A stretch of 64,000 nt of DNA from Helicobacter ibis (GTDB lineage: Bacteria > Campylobacterota > Campylobacteria > Campylobacterales > Helicobacteraceae), in the NCBI RefSeq assembly GCF_027859255.1, contig NZ_JAQHXR010000001.1, positions 248,001 to 312,000 on the forward strand, in the 5' to 3' direction. Position 1 is the first letter of the stretch; each line of letters opens with the position of its first letter. Positions 27,030 to 35,361 of the stretch are shown one piece after another. The notes below the pieces were generated by a model, which was given only the letters and a program-made list of their open reading frames with translations, searched no databases and was not told the DNA's origin. The translations under genes and the position numbers were made by a program.

Positions 27030-27056
27030 AAAATGTAAGGATCCTTTTACATTTTT
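27030..27056 (+). terminator. inverted repeat between kdsD and ccoN
   Basis: AAAATGTAA and TTACATTTT arms around a GGATCC core, 51 bases after the kdsD stop and followed by T residues. It could terminate kdsD transcription. It also overlaps a TAAAAT (27029-27034) that could be the ccoN -10 box, so an operator role is possible. Confidence 0.45.
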
Positions 27057-27088
27057 AGAGAGGGTAACTTTTAAGAGAAGGAGAGCGT

Positions 27089-28555
27089 ATGCAGTCAGAT
27101 TCTGCCTTAGAGTATGATTACTCCATTGCAAAATTATTTTTATTTGCCACAATAGCGTTTGGTATCGTAGGATTATTATTGGGTGTTATAGTGGCGTTTC
27201 AGTTGGCATTTCCTAGTCTAAATTATTTAGCGGGAGAATTCGGAACATTTGGTCGTTTAAGACCATTGCACACAAATGGTATTATTTATGGTTTTACCTT
27301 AAGTGGTATCTGGGCTTCTTGGTATTATATTGGTCAAAGGGTATTGAAAATTTCTTATAATGAATATCCATTTTTAAAGTTCATAGGACATCTTCATTTT
27401 TGGCTATATATCGTGCTAATGCTTTTAGCTGTTATTAGTCTATTTGCCGGACTTAATCAATCAAAAGAATATTCAGAGCTAATTTGGCCTTTGGACTTGT
27501 TGGTTGTTATTGTGTGGGTATTATGGGGTGTTAGTTTGTTTGGATCTATGGGTGTTAGAAGAGAACAGACTATTTATATTAGCCTTTGGTATTTTATTGC
27601 GACATTTGTAGCAATTTCTGCACTTTATATTTTTAATAACTTATCAATTCCAACTTATTTGGTCTCTGGTGTTGGGTCAGTGCTTCATTCCATATCTTTA
27701 TATGCTGGAACAAATGATGCTATGGTTCAATGGTGGTTTGGTCATAATGCAGTTGCTTTTGTATTTACATCTGGAATTATTGCATTAATTTATTATTTCT
27801 TGCCAAAGGAATCTGGTCAGCCTATTTTTTCTTATAAGCTTACTTTGTTTTCATTCTGGGGCTTGATGTTTGTATATATTTGGGCTGGAAGTCACCATCT
27901 TATCTATTCAACTGTGCCTGATTGGATGCAAACAATGGGTTCAATTTTCTCTGTTGTGCTTATTTTGCCTTCATGGGGAACTGCTGTAAATATGCTACTT
28001 ACAATGAAGGGACAATGGCATCAACTAAAAGAATCTCCACTTATTAAATTCTTGATTCTTGCGTCTACTTGGTATATGCTAGCAACTTTAGAAGGTCCAA
28101 TTCAGTCGATAAAATCAGTTAATGCTTTAGCACACTTTACAGATTGGATTATTGGGCATGTTCATGATGCTGCTTTAGGTTGGGTTGGATTTACAATTAT
28201 TGCTGCTTGTTATCACATGACACCTAGATTGTTTAAGCGTGAGATTTATTCTAAGAAGATTATGGATATGCAGTTTTGGATTCAAACTACGGCTATTATT
28301 TTATATTTCTCAAGCATGTGGATTGCAGGTATTACGCAAGGTATGATGTGGAGAGCTACTGATGAGTTTGGAAGTTTAGCTTATTCGTTTATTGATACTG
28401 TTACTGTGTTGATACCATATTATGTTATTAGGGCTATTGGTGGAGCTATGTATCTTATAGGATTTATAATGTTTGCTTACAATATTATAATGACTATTGT
28501 TGCTAGTAAAGAGCTTCAAAAAGAACCTAATTACGCAACGCCTATGGCTGCATAA
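27089..28555 (+). CDS. ccoN: cbb3-type cytochrome c oxidase subunit I
   Basis: Catalytic heme-copper subunit of the high-affinity terminal oxidase in the inner membrane. 488 residues and about 12 helices. RPLHTNGIIYG and FIGHLHFWLYI early, VQWWFGHNAVAFVF with the copper-ligand His, AGSHHLIYSTVPDWMQ with the His pair, and TDWIIGHVHDAALGW carrying heme ligands. The start follows AAGGAGAG. First gene of a ccoNOQP operon, the normal respiratory oxidase in microaerophilic Campylobacterota. Confidence 0.95.
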   Translation: MQSDSALEYDYSIAKLFLFATIAFGIVGLLLGVIVAFQLAFPSLNYLAGEFGTFGRLRPLHTNGIIYGFTLSGIWASWYYIGQRVLKISYNEYPFLKFIGHLHFWLYIVLMLLAVISLFAGLNQSKEYSELIWPLDLLVVIVWVLWGVSLFGSMGVRREQTIYISLWYFIATFVAISALYIFNNLSIPTYLVSGVGSVLHSISLYAGTNDAMVQWWFGHNAVAFVFTSGIIALIYYFLPKESGQPIFSYKLTLFSFWGLMFVYIWAGSHHLIYSTVPDWMQTMGSIFSVVLILPSWGTAVNMLLTMKGQWHQLKESPLIKFLILASTWYMLATLEGPIQSIKSVNALAHFTDWIIGHVHDAALGWVGFTIIAACYHMTPRLFKREIYSKKIMDMQFWIQTTAIILYFSSMWIAGITQGMMWRATDEFGSLAYSFIDTVTVLIPYYVIRAIGGAMYLIGFIMFAYNIIMTIVASKELQKEPNYATPMAA

Positions 28556-28567
28556 GGGGAGGGTATA

Positions 28568-29251
28568 ATGTTTCATTGGTTAGAAAAAAATCCATTTTTC
28601 TTTACGGTTGTGTTTTTGTTAGTTTTTTCTATTGCTGGACTTGTTGAGATATTGCCAGATTTTGCTAAGGCTTCTCGTCCTGTTGAAAATCTAAAACCAT
28701 ATACATTGCTTGAAACTGCTGGTCGTCAAATTTATATAGCAGAGGGTTGTAATGCATGTCATTCTCAGTTGATTCGTCCATTTAAATCAGAGACTGATAG
28801 ATATGGTGCTTATAGTTTAAGTGGTGAATATGCATATGATAGACCATTTTTGTGGGGTTCTAAGAGAACTGGTCCTGACTTACACAGGGTTGGAGATGTA
28901 AGAACGACTCAATGGCATGAAGAGCATATGTATGAGCCTATGGCTGTTGTTCCCGGTTCTATAATGCCAGCTTATAAGCATTTATATTTTAAAAATGTAG
29001 ATATAGATACTGCATATGCAGAAGCTTATACACAAAAGGTTGTTTTTGGTGTGCCATATGATACAGAAAACAATCCAAAAATAGGTGATTTAAACTTTGC
29101 TAGAACTGATATTTTGGCAGAAGCTAAAGTAATAGTTGATGATATGAAAGATCCTGAAGTTAAAGCAGCTTTAGAAAATGGCGAGATTAAGCAAATTGTT
29201 GCACTTATTGCGTATTTGAATAGTTTAGGTCAAAAAAGAAGGGCAAACTAA
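28568..29251 (+). CDS. ccoO: cbb3-type cytochrome c oxidase subunit II (monoheme)
   Basis: Membrane-anchored monoheme cytochrome c of the cbb3 oxidase, 227 residues. One N-terminal transmembrane helix, then the heme site EGCNACHSQLIRPF near residue 60, LWGSKRTGPDLHRVG and the distal Met in PGSIMPAYKHL. It follows ccoN by 12 bases with a GGGGAGG ribosome binding site. Confidence 0.95.
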   Translation: MFHWLEKNPFFFTVVFLLVFSIAGLVEILPDFAKASRPVENLKPYTLLETAGRQIYIAEGCNACHSQLIRPFKSETDRYGAYSLSGEYAYDRPFLWGSKRTGPDLHRVGDVRTTQWHEEHMYEPMAVVPGSIMPAYKHLYFKNVDIDTAYAEAYTQKVVFGVPYDTENNPKIGDLNFARTDILAEAKVIVDDMKDPEVKAALENGEIKQIVALIAYLNSLGQKRRAN

Positions 29252-29467
29252 GTGGAATATGAAACTATAAGAATCATACAAGGTTATGCATATTGGTTTA
29301 TAACAATAATTCTTACTTTGTTGTTGTATGGGTATATTTACCATTTGTATAAAAGTCAAAGAAGTGGAAAGATAGATTACGAAAAGTACGCTAGATTAGC
29401 ACTAGATGATAACCTTGATGATGAATTAGTTGAAAAAAGAAAAAAAGATACGAAGAAGGAGAACTAA
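29252..29467 (+). CDS. ccoQ: cbb3 oxidase small subunit
   Basis: 71 residues from GTG 29252, directly after ccoO. A single transmembrane helix (WFITIILTLLLYGYIYHLY) and a charged tail. Position and topology identify it as CcoQ, which stabilises the complex. Confidence 0.8.
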   Translation: MEYETIRIIQGYAYWFITIILTLLLYGYIYHLYKSQRSGKIDYEKYARLALDDNLDDELVEKRKKDTKKEN

Positions 29468-30349
29468 ATGGAATGGTTTAACTTAGGCGATAGTATAAAT
29501 CAGATCGCCTTAATTGGTGCCGTCGCTATTTTGGCTTTGACTATATTCGTCGTTGGTGGATATATCAAAAAAATGAAAGATAGCAAGGCAGATGGTGATT
29601 TAACAAATGAGGATTGGGACGGAATTAGAGAATTCAAAAATGATATTCCAATTGGTTGGGGAATCTCTTATTTGGTATTGCTAATTTGGGGATTATGGTA
29701 TTGGTTTGTTGGTTATCCATTAAATGCTTATTCGCAAATTGGAGAATATAATGAAGAGGTTAAAGCTTATAATGTTAAGTTTGAATCTAAATGGAATAAC
29801 GCAGATACTGAAACATTAACTAAAATGGGTCAAAATCTGTATCTAGTTCAATGTTCGCAATGTCATGGAATTACAACAGAAGGTATAAATGGAGTAGCGG
29901 CAAACTTGCTAGAATGGGGTAGAGAAGAGGGAATTGTATATACGCTACAACATGGAAGTAAAGGTTTGGGTTATGCACTAGGCGATATGCTACCAATTGC
30001 TGAAGTAGCACCCGGAATTGCTGATGATGATGAATCTAAAAAGGCTATTGCCGCTTATGTAATGGCTGAATTATCAGAGGTAAAGAAAACAAAATACCCA
30101 GAATTAGTTGATAAGGGTAGGGAATTATATGTATCAGCTACATGTATAGCGTGTCATGGAGATGATGGTAAGGGTATGGGTGGTTTGGCACCTGATTTGA
30201 CCAAATATGGCACACCAGCATTTGTAGCTGAAGTATTAGAAAAAGGAAAAAATGGTCATATAGGAAATATGCCATCTTTCAAATCACAAATGCTTACAGA
30301 TATACAAAAAGAAGCTCTTGGGCATTTTATATATTCTGATAAGAATTAA
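29468..30349 (+). CDS. ccoP: cbb3-type cytochrome c oxidase subunit III (diheme)
   Basis: Diheme cytochrome c that accepts electrons from soluble cytochrome. 293 residues: two N-terminal membrane helices, then heme sites CSQCHG near residue 135 and CIACHGDDGKGMGG near residue 230. It starts right after the ccoQ stop, with AAGGAG just upstream. Confidence 0.95.
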   Translation: MEWFNLGDSINQIALIGAVAILALTIFVVGGYIKKMKDSKADGDLTNEDWDGIREFKNDIPIGWGISYLVLLIWGLWYWFVGYPLNAYSQIGEYNEEVKAYNVKFESKWNNADTETLTKMGQNLYLVQCSQCHGITTEGINGVAANLLEWGREEGIVYTLQHGSKGLGYALGDMLPIAEVAPGIADDDESKKAIAAYVMAELSEVKKTKYPELVDKGRELYVSATCIACHGDDGKGMGGLAPDLTKYGTPAFVAEVLEKGKNGHIGNMPSFKSQMLTDIQKEALGHFIYSDKN

Positions 30350-30360
30350 GGAGGATTGCT

Positions 30361-30561
30361 ATGAATGGTATGTTTAGCTTAAATGGTCTTGGTGGGTTTT
30401 TGATTGCTGTTGTTTTGTTGTTAGCTGTGGTTTTTGCTCTTGGGTATAAGGCTGTATCTACACAAAAGGCTCAATCGCTAAATCCATATGTAATAGAAAA
30501 TGCAAACAGTCTTCAGATGAAAGACAAAAACAATGCTACAAATTACAAAGAAGTTAAATAA
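30361..30561 (+). CDS. small membrane protein after ccoP (DUF4006-like)
   Basis: 66 residues with one transmembrane helix near the N-terminus. It resembles the DUF4006 proteins that follow ccoP in Helicobacter and Campylobacter. AAGGAGG lies before the ATG. Probably an oxidase assembly or stability factor, by context only. Confidence 0.7.
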   Translation: MNGMFSLNGLGGFLIAVVLLLAVVFALGYKAVSTQKAQSLNPYVIENANSLQMKDKNNATNYKEVK

Positions 30562-30572
30562 GGAGAGTTGCC

Positions 30573-30683
30573 ATGATTAAGTATAGTGGATTAGAGAAGA
30601 CTTTATTTGTTGTTCAGCTAGTTGTGGTTGTTGTTTCTATTGCCGTTGCGTTTATACCTGATATGCTTTTATATGTTGGGTAG
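30573..30683 (+). CDS. 36-residue single-pass membrane peptide
   Basis: ATG 30573 follows AAGGAG (30560-30564) at good spacing and opens a 36-residue frame with one hydrophobic helix (TLFVVQLVVVVVSIAVAFI). It lies in the cco operon between the DUF4006-like gene and the TPM-like gene, overlapping the start of the latter. The strong ribosome site and in-operon position favour a real small protein; too short to assign. Confidence 0.6.
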   Translation: MIKYSGLEKTLFVVQLVVVVVSIAVAFIPDMLLYVG

Positions 30684-31266
30684 TTTAAAGTTTATTAAAG
30701 TAGGGCTTTTTGCCCTATTTATCGCTATCTATGATGTCTTTGCTAATTCTTATATATTAGAAAACAAAAATCAAATACTTGATAAAACTGCAGGATTTAT
30801 GAATATATTATCAAGTGAAGTTTTTGAAAAAACTGGAGTTAGTATATATGTAGTAGCATTAGATTCTCTAAATAATAAGCCTATAAAAGAAGTTGAAAGT
30901 TATTATTTACAGAATCTAAAATCGCCGTATGTTGTTTTGTTTTTTGTTAAAAACGATAAAAAAATAGACATCATAACAGATGATAAAAGCAATGAAATGT
31001 TTGATAAAAATTCTGTTTATTGGGATTATATAGTGCCACTAATTCCCAAAAAAGACGAAGAGATAAACATTCAAAGTGTATCAGCGTTTTTGTTAAATGG
31101 ATTTGTTGATATTGCAGATAATATAGCTTCTTTTTATGATGTGTCTTTGGAGCATGGATATTTAAAGCGTGATTTTGTGGTGCAATCTGGTGTGAGATTG
31201 GTTTTATATATCATGCTTTTTGTGTTATTAGTTTTATTTGTATATGTGTATTTAAGGAAAAAGTAA
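30673..31266 (+). CDS. TPM-domain-like exported membrane protein
   Basis: About 197 residues: a hydrophobic N-terminal signal/anchor, a domain resembling TPM (LDKTAGFMNILSSEVFEKTGVSIYVV ... VVLFFVKNDKKIDIITDD) and a C-terminal membrane helix followed by basic residues. ATG 30673 is preferred over an upstream TTG at 30622 because it overlaps the 36-residue gene by only 11 bases. The stop overlaps the next ATG. Probably cytochrome oxidase or heme-protein biogenesis by context. Confidence 0.6.
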   Translation: MLGSLKFIKVGLFALFIAIYDVFANSYILENKNQILDKTAGFMNILSSEVFEKTGVSIYVVALDSLNNKPIKEVESYYLQNLKSPYVVLFFVKNDKKIDIITDDKSNEMFDKNSVYWDYIVPLIPKKDEEINIQSVSAFLLNGFVDIADNIASFYDVSLEHGYLKRDFVVQSGVRLVLYIMLFVLLVLFVYVYLRKK

Positions 31267-31763
31267 TGTCTAAAAATTATTGGCCTATGGGGATTTTCTT
31301 GTTTTCTTTAGTTGTGGTTGGGATGATTATTCTAACTATAAAAACGGCTATTAATAATCCTGTTGAGATTCAGAGAATGTGTGGATTTACTTCACAATAT
31401 GTTGATGAAAATATAAATGAAATTACAATTAAAAGAAATGAGTTTTTAGAAAAATATAATATCTCATTTGAGGGTTCTAGAGATGTTGATTTTAAGTCAT
31501 TTACTACTACTTTTGTAAGAATCAAAGATAAAGTTACAAATAAAATTATTACAGATGCTGAAATTAAGTTTTATCTCACAAGACCAAACACTACTAGAAA
31601 CGATATGGAGCTTGGAGTAGGTGAGCTTGTAGATGGATTGTATCAAAGCCCCAGATTCAAAGTTGATATAGCTGGTAGATGGCAAATGGACGCATTGGTG
31701 AGAATAAATGATGATTATATTTGCATATCTGAAAACTATAATGTATCTAAGGTTGAATTTTAA
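31266..31763 (+). CDS. fixH: FixH-family protein
   Basis: 165 residues: an N-terminal transmembrane helix (GIFLFSLVVVGMIILTIKTA) and a periplasmic immunoglobulin-like domain ending with LVDGLYQSPRFKVDIAGRWQMDALVRI, the usual FixH pattern. FixH/CcoH is associated with cbb3 oxidase maturation and copper supply. The copper-ATPase CcoI/FixI is not adjacent. It is the last gene of the cco operon. Confidence 0.75.
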   Translation: MSKNYWPMGIFLFSLVVVGMIILTIKTAINNPVEIQRMCGFTSQYVDENINEITIKRNEFLEKYNISFEGSRDVDFKSFTTTFVRIKDKVTNKIITDAEIKFYLTRPNTTRNDMELGVGELVDGLYQSPRFKVDIAGRWQMDALVRINDDYICISENYNVSKVEF

Positions 31764-31784
31764 CACAGCCAAAATTGTATAGCT

Positions 31785-32918
31785 TTAGTTGTTTGATTTA
31801 AGATAATCATAAATCTGTTTTGAAGTTTTTTGGTTGCATAGATTTTCTTTTATACAATTTTGCAGACTACCTTCTAAGTGTTGCTTGTAGTATTGTCTTA
31901 ATTGGTTGCTATGTGGTATGTTTGCTTGTGTTAAGAATCTATAAATATTAAAATTTATTAGCAAAAAACTATAATGTATATGTGCGTTTTTCATATCATA
32001 ATAAGTGCTATATTTATCCTTATAAGTTTCTAAGTATGATGGAAGCGTATCTGGGAGTTTTTGTGTTTTTATCTATTTTATGAGTAATAGAATTACTTCT
32101 TGTTCTGTATAGATATTTGATTTGTTTTATGATTGTTATATGTTGGCATAGTAGCAATAAAATGTGCCCAAAATCACAATCTTCATGCACTATCTCATCA
32201 ATAAATCTTAGGTTGTATTTGTTAAAATATCTGCCTTAAAGCACCCGCGCCACGCAAAGGTAAAGTATCCTACCATATTTATGCATTGACATACTAAATT
32301 AAGCCCATTTGTAAATCTTTGGATTCTTGCGAACTGATCGTTAGGAGGATTGTAGTTTATTTCTTTAGTTTTATCATTGAATTCAGCAAATAGATATGCA
32401 TATAAATCGCTTTGTTTATGTGTTCTTTCTATATTATATTCATTCATATTAAATCATCAGAATCTATAAAATACAAAATGATTATTTGGTAGTTCTTGTA
32501 TGATTAACTTATTAATATTGGCTAAAGTAGTTTGTATGTGATTATGGCTAATAACTTAAAATGTTTTTGAAGTTGCTTTTGTGTGATTGTTTTAGATTCT
32601 TTGCTAAATGTATTTATCTCTTTAAATGATATTGTCCCTCCCTCTGCATATTTGTTATTATTTCTCTTAGATGGTTACCATGTATAAATTCTACTCCCAT
32701 ATTTCTAGCACTACTTAGACCACCATTTGCTTATCTATGACTAATATTCTAGAATCTATTTTTACATATTCTAGGGCTATATTTAGGCTATTATCAGTGC
32801 TTCCGTCATTTACTAAGATTATTTCAAATTCTCTATTTGTTTGATTGATAACAGAATCTAGGCATTCTTTTATATATTTTTCTACATTGCATATTGGAAT
32901 AATAACAGAGTAATTCAT
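31785..32918 (-). pseudogene. decayed family 2 glycosyltransferase
   Basis: An ATG at 32918 with an AGGAGG before it opens MNYSVIIPICNVEKYIKECL ... VNDGSTDNS, a clear GT-A family 2 start, which stops near 32715. In the next frame the protein resumes as ANGGLSSARNMGVEF. Further downstream come FYRF-stop-stop where FYIDSDD is expected, then the fragment at 32447-32208, then LRFIDEIVHEDCDFGH and the C-terminal fragment 31994-31785. At least four frameshifts or stops. A former lipo-oligosaccharide or capsule glycosyltransferase. The rest of 31764-33022 holds nothing else. Confidence 0.75.
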
Positions 32919-33022
32919 AGTAATCCTCCTATCTAAAATTCGGTGATTGTATATATAAAGAAGCATTAAAAGCCTATAAAATGCGAAAAATAGCTTATAA
33001 TACATAATTTAAAGGATAGGCT

Positions 33023-33712
33023 TTGAGTGATCTTGTGCGTTATAGTGTGATAGAGACAAAAAATAAGCGTGAAATTGTATTGCTTCAAGGGCTTGGTTGT
33101 CGTTATAAGAATTGTAGTTTTTGTGATTATTATTTAGATGTTTCAGATGATATGGAGAATATTAATTTGTCTGCACTTTCTTGTGTGAGTGGAAAATATG
33201 GCATTTTAGAGATTATAAATTCTGGTAGCTTTTGTGAGCTTACTCCAAGCACTTTTGAAGTTATTAAAAAAGTTGTGTATGATAAAAAGATTCATACGCT
33301 TATTTTTGAATGTCATTATTTATATCGCGATGAAATTGTAAATCTTAAAGAGCTGTTTAGAGATTTTAAAATCAAAATAAAATTAGGGCTTGAGAGCTTT
33401 GATTATAATTTAAGAGAAAATGTAATGAAAAAAGGCATAAAAGAAGATTCGCCACAAATCATTGCAAAAGACTTTGATGAGGCAAATTTTTTAATAGGTA
33501 TAAAAGGGCAAACAAAGCAAATGATTCTTAATGATATTTTATTGGGGCTTAGGTATTTTGATAGAATCTGCGTTAATGTAATGTGCGATAACTCCAAGCT
33601 TAAGGCAGATTTGGATGTGATTAGGATGTTTTGTAGCGAGATTTATCCTAACTATAAAGATAATGAACGAATTGACTTTTTGCTTGATAATACAGACTTT
33701 GGAGTTGGTTAA
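33023..33712 (+). CDS. radical-SAM-like protein coupled to a queuosine-precursor transporter
   Basis: 229 residues from TTG 33023, with AAGGAT ahead. The N-terminal cluster motif is GLGCRYKNCSFCDYYLD, spaced Cx4Cx2C, one residue longer than the canonical CX3CX2C. LKLGLESFDYNLRENVMKKGI matches a radical-SAM barrel. The stop overlaps the next start by one base, so both proteins are made together. As QPTR imports queuosine precursors, a role in queuosine salvage is a reasonable inference; reaction unknown. Confidence 0.6.
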   Translation: MSDLVRYSVIETKNKREIVLLQGLGCRYKNCSFCDYYLDVSDDMENINLSALSCVSGKYGILEIINSGSFCELTPSTFEVIKKVVYDKKIHTLIFECHYLYRDEIVNLKELFRDFKIKIKLGLESFDYNLRENVMKKGIKEDSPQIIAKDFDEANFLIGIKGQTKQMILNDILLGLRYFDRICVNVMCDNSKLKADLDVIRMFCSEIYPNYKDNERIDFLLDNTDFGVG

Positions 33713-34407
33713 TGAATGAGATTTTGCTAATTATTAGCTTGGTATTAACATATAGCAGTGTTGTGTTGGCTTATGCTTTATTTGGTATTTATGGATTGAT
33801 CGTTTTTGGGGTTTTTGCTACTATTGTTGCCAATATTGAAGTTAGTATTCTAATAGATGCTTTTGGCATTACGCAAACTTTAGGAAATGTTTTGTTTGCT
33901 TCTACTTTTTTATTGACAGATGCATTAAGCGAGATTCATGGGAAAAAGGTAGCAAGAAAGGCAGTTGGAATTTCTATATTTTTTAGCATAATGTTTTTAG
34001 TCTTTTCGCAGACATGGCTTTTATATACACCAGTTGATTTAGAATTTTTTGTAAGTTTAGAGCAAGTATTTTCTCAAATACCACGCATTATTATCGTGTC
34101 ATTACTTGTTTTTGCTTTTGCTTCTTATTTGGATGTGTGGTTATATCATTGGTGGTGGAATCTAACTACTAAAATTTTTAATTCAAAAGACAAAGGGCTT
34201 TGGATACGAAATAATGGTTCTACTTTGATTTCACAATTTATTAACACTTGTCTTTTTACCTTTGGTGCATTTTATGGAGTGTATGACTTGGAAGTGATTT
34301 ATAGTATTATAGTTTCAAGTTATTTGATTTTTGCTTGTATGGCATTATTGGATACGATAGCACTTTATGCTATTGTGCATTTGGCAAGAAGAAAAGGTGA
34401 AAGGTAA
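33712..34407 (+). CDS. queuosine precursor transporter (YhhQ/QPTR family)
   Basis: 231 residues with about six membrane segments. Family marks: FASTFLLTDALSEIHGKKVARKAV and a late WIRNNGSTLISQFINTCLFTFGAF. Takes up preQ0/preQ1 or related bases for tRNA modification. Translationally coupled to the radical-SAM gene, and its stop abuts that of porB on the other strand. Confidence 0.8.
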   Translation: MNEILLIISLVLTYSSVVLAYALFGIYGLIVFGVFATIVANIEVSILIDAFGITQTLGNVLFASTFLLTDALSEIHGKKVARKAVGISIFFSIMFLVFSQTWLLYTPVDLEFFVSLEQVFSQIPRIIIVSLLVFAFASYLDVWLYHWWWNLTTKIFNSKDKGLWIRNNGSTLISQFINTCLFTFGAFYGVYDLEVIYSIIVSSYLIFACMALLDTIALYAIVHLARRKGER

Positions 34408-35352
34408 TTAAACCTTTGCTTCTTCTCTTCTTTGTAGGTATTCCCAATATTCATCTACATTTTTCTGCCATTGTTCTATTATATGCTCGTTTTCTTTTTT
34501 GAACAAATGCTTGAATCTTGCTTGAGCACCTAGATAGTCTCTTACAGGTATTACATTTTTTGGTCTATAGGTTATTCTTAACTCTCTGCCATTTATTATT
34601 TCATACAATGGGAACACCAAAGAATCTACTGCTAAATCGCTCATTTCTATTGTTTGATTTGCTGGGAATCTCCATTCAGTTGTGCATGCACTCATAGCGT
34701 TTATAAATGTAGGTCCTTCTGTCTCAATTGCAGTTTTGATTTTTTTACTCATGTCTTTCCATTTATTTGGAGCTACTTGGGCTACATATGGAGAGCCATG
34801 AGCTGCCATTATGAAAAGTAAGTCTTTTTTCTTGTCTTTTTTACCATAGCTTATTCTTCCGGCAGGAGTAGTTGTTGTAGAAGCACCTATTGGGGTAGAT
34901 CCACTTCTTTGTCCTCCTGTATTGGCATATACCTCATTGTCTAAGCATACATAAGTGAAGTCATGACCTCTTTCAAAGCAACCACTGATAAATTGGAATC
35001 CTATATCATAAGTTGAGCCATCACCACCAAATGCTACAAATTTTGGTTCTTTGTCATTGTATAATCTACCTTTTCTTTTTAGGGCTTTATACATTGCTTC
35101 AGCTCCAGCTATTGCAGTTGAGCTATTTTCAAATCCAATATGAATCCAAGGTACATCCCATGAGGTATAAGGATATACAGCAGTGCTTACTTCCAAGCAA
35201 CCAGTTGATGCAGCAACTAATAAGGGATAGTTTGTTGCATTTAGCACTTCTCTTACTATGATTCCATGAGCACAGCCAGGACATAATAAATTTGCACCTT
35301 CGAATCTTTCACTAGCCTTAGAATATTGTTTTAGATTTTTAATATCACTCAT
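34408..35352 (-). CDS. porB: pyruvate:ferredoxin/flavodoxin oxidoreductase beta subunit
   Basis: TPP-binding subunit of the four-subunit pyruvate oxidoreductase, 314 residues. Marks are the cluster-binding NLLCPGCAHG, the TPP loop FGGDGSTYDIGFQ followed by CLDNEVYANTGGQRSGSTP, and a downstream Cys in SACTTEW. Last gene of porCDAB, as in Helicobacter pylori. C. jejuni uses a single-chain enzyme instead, which supports a Helicobacter identity. Confidence 0.92.
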   Translation of the reverse strand: MSDIKNLKQYSKASERFEGANLLCPGCAHGIIVREVLNATNYPLLVAASTGCLEVSTAVYPYTSWDVPWIHIGFENSSTAIAGAEAMYKALKRKGRLYNDKEPKFVAFGGDGSTYDIGFQFISGCFERGHDFTYVCLDNEVYANTGGQRSGSTPIGASTTTTPAGRISYGKKDKKKDLLFIMAAHGSPYVAQVAPNKWKDMSKKIKTAIETEGPTFINAMSACTTEWRFPANQTIEMSDLAVDSLVFPLYEIINGRELRITYRPKNVIPVRDYLGAQARFKHLFKKENEHIIEQWQKNVDEYWEYLQRREEAKV

Positions 35353-35361
35353 GTTATTCCT

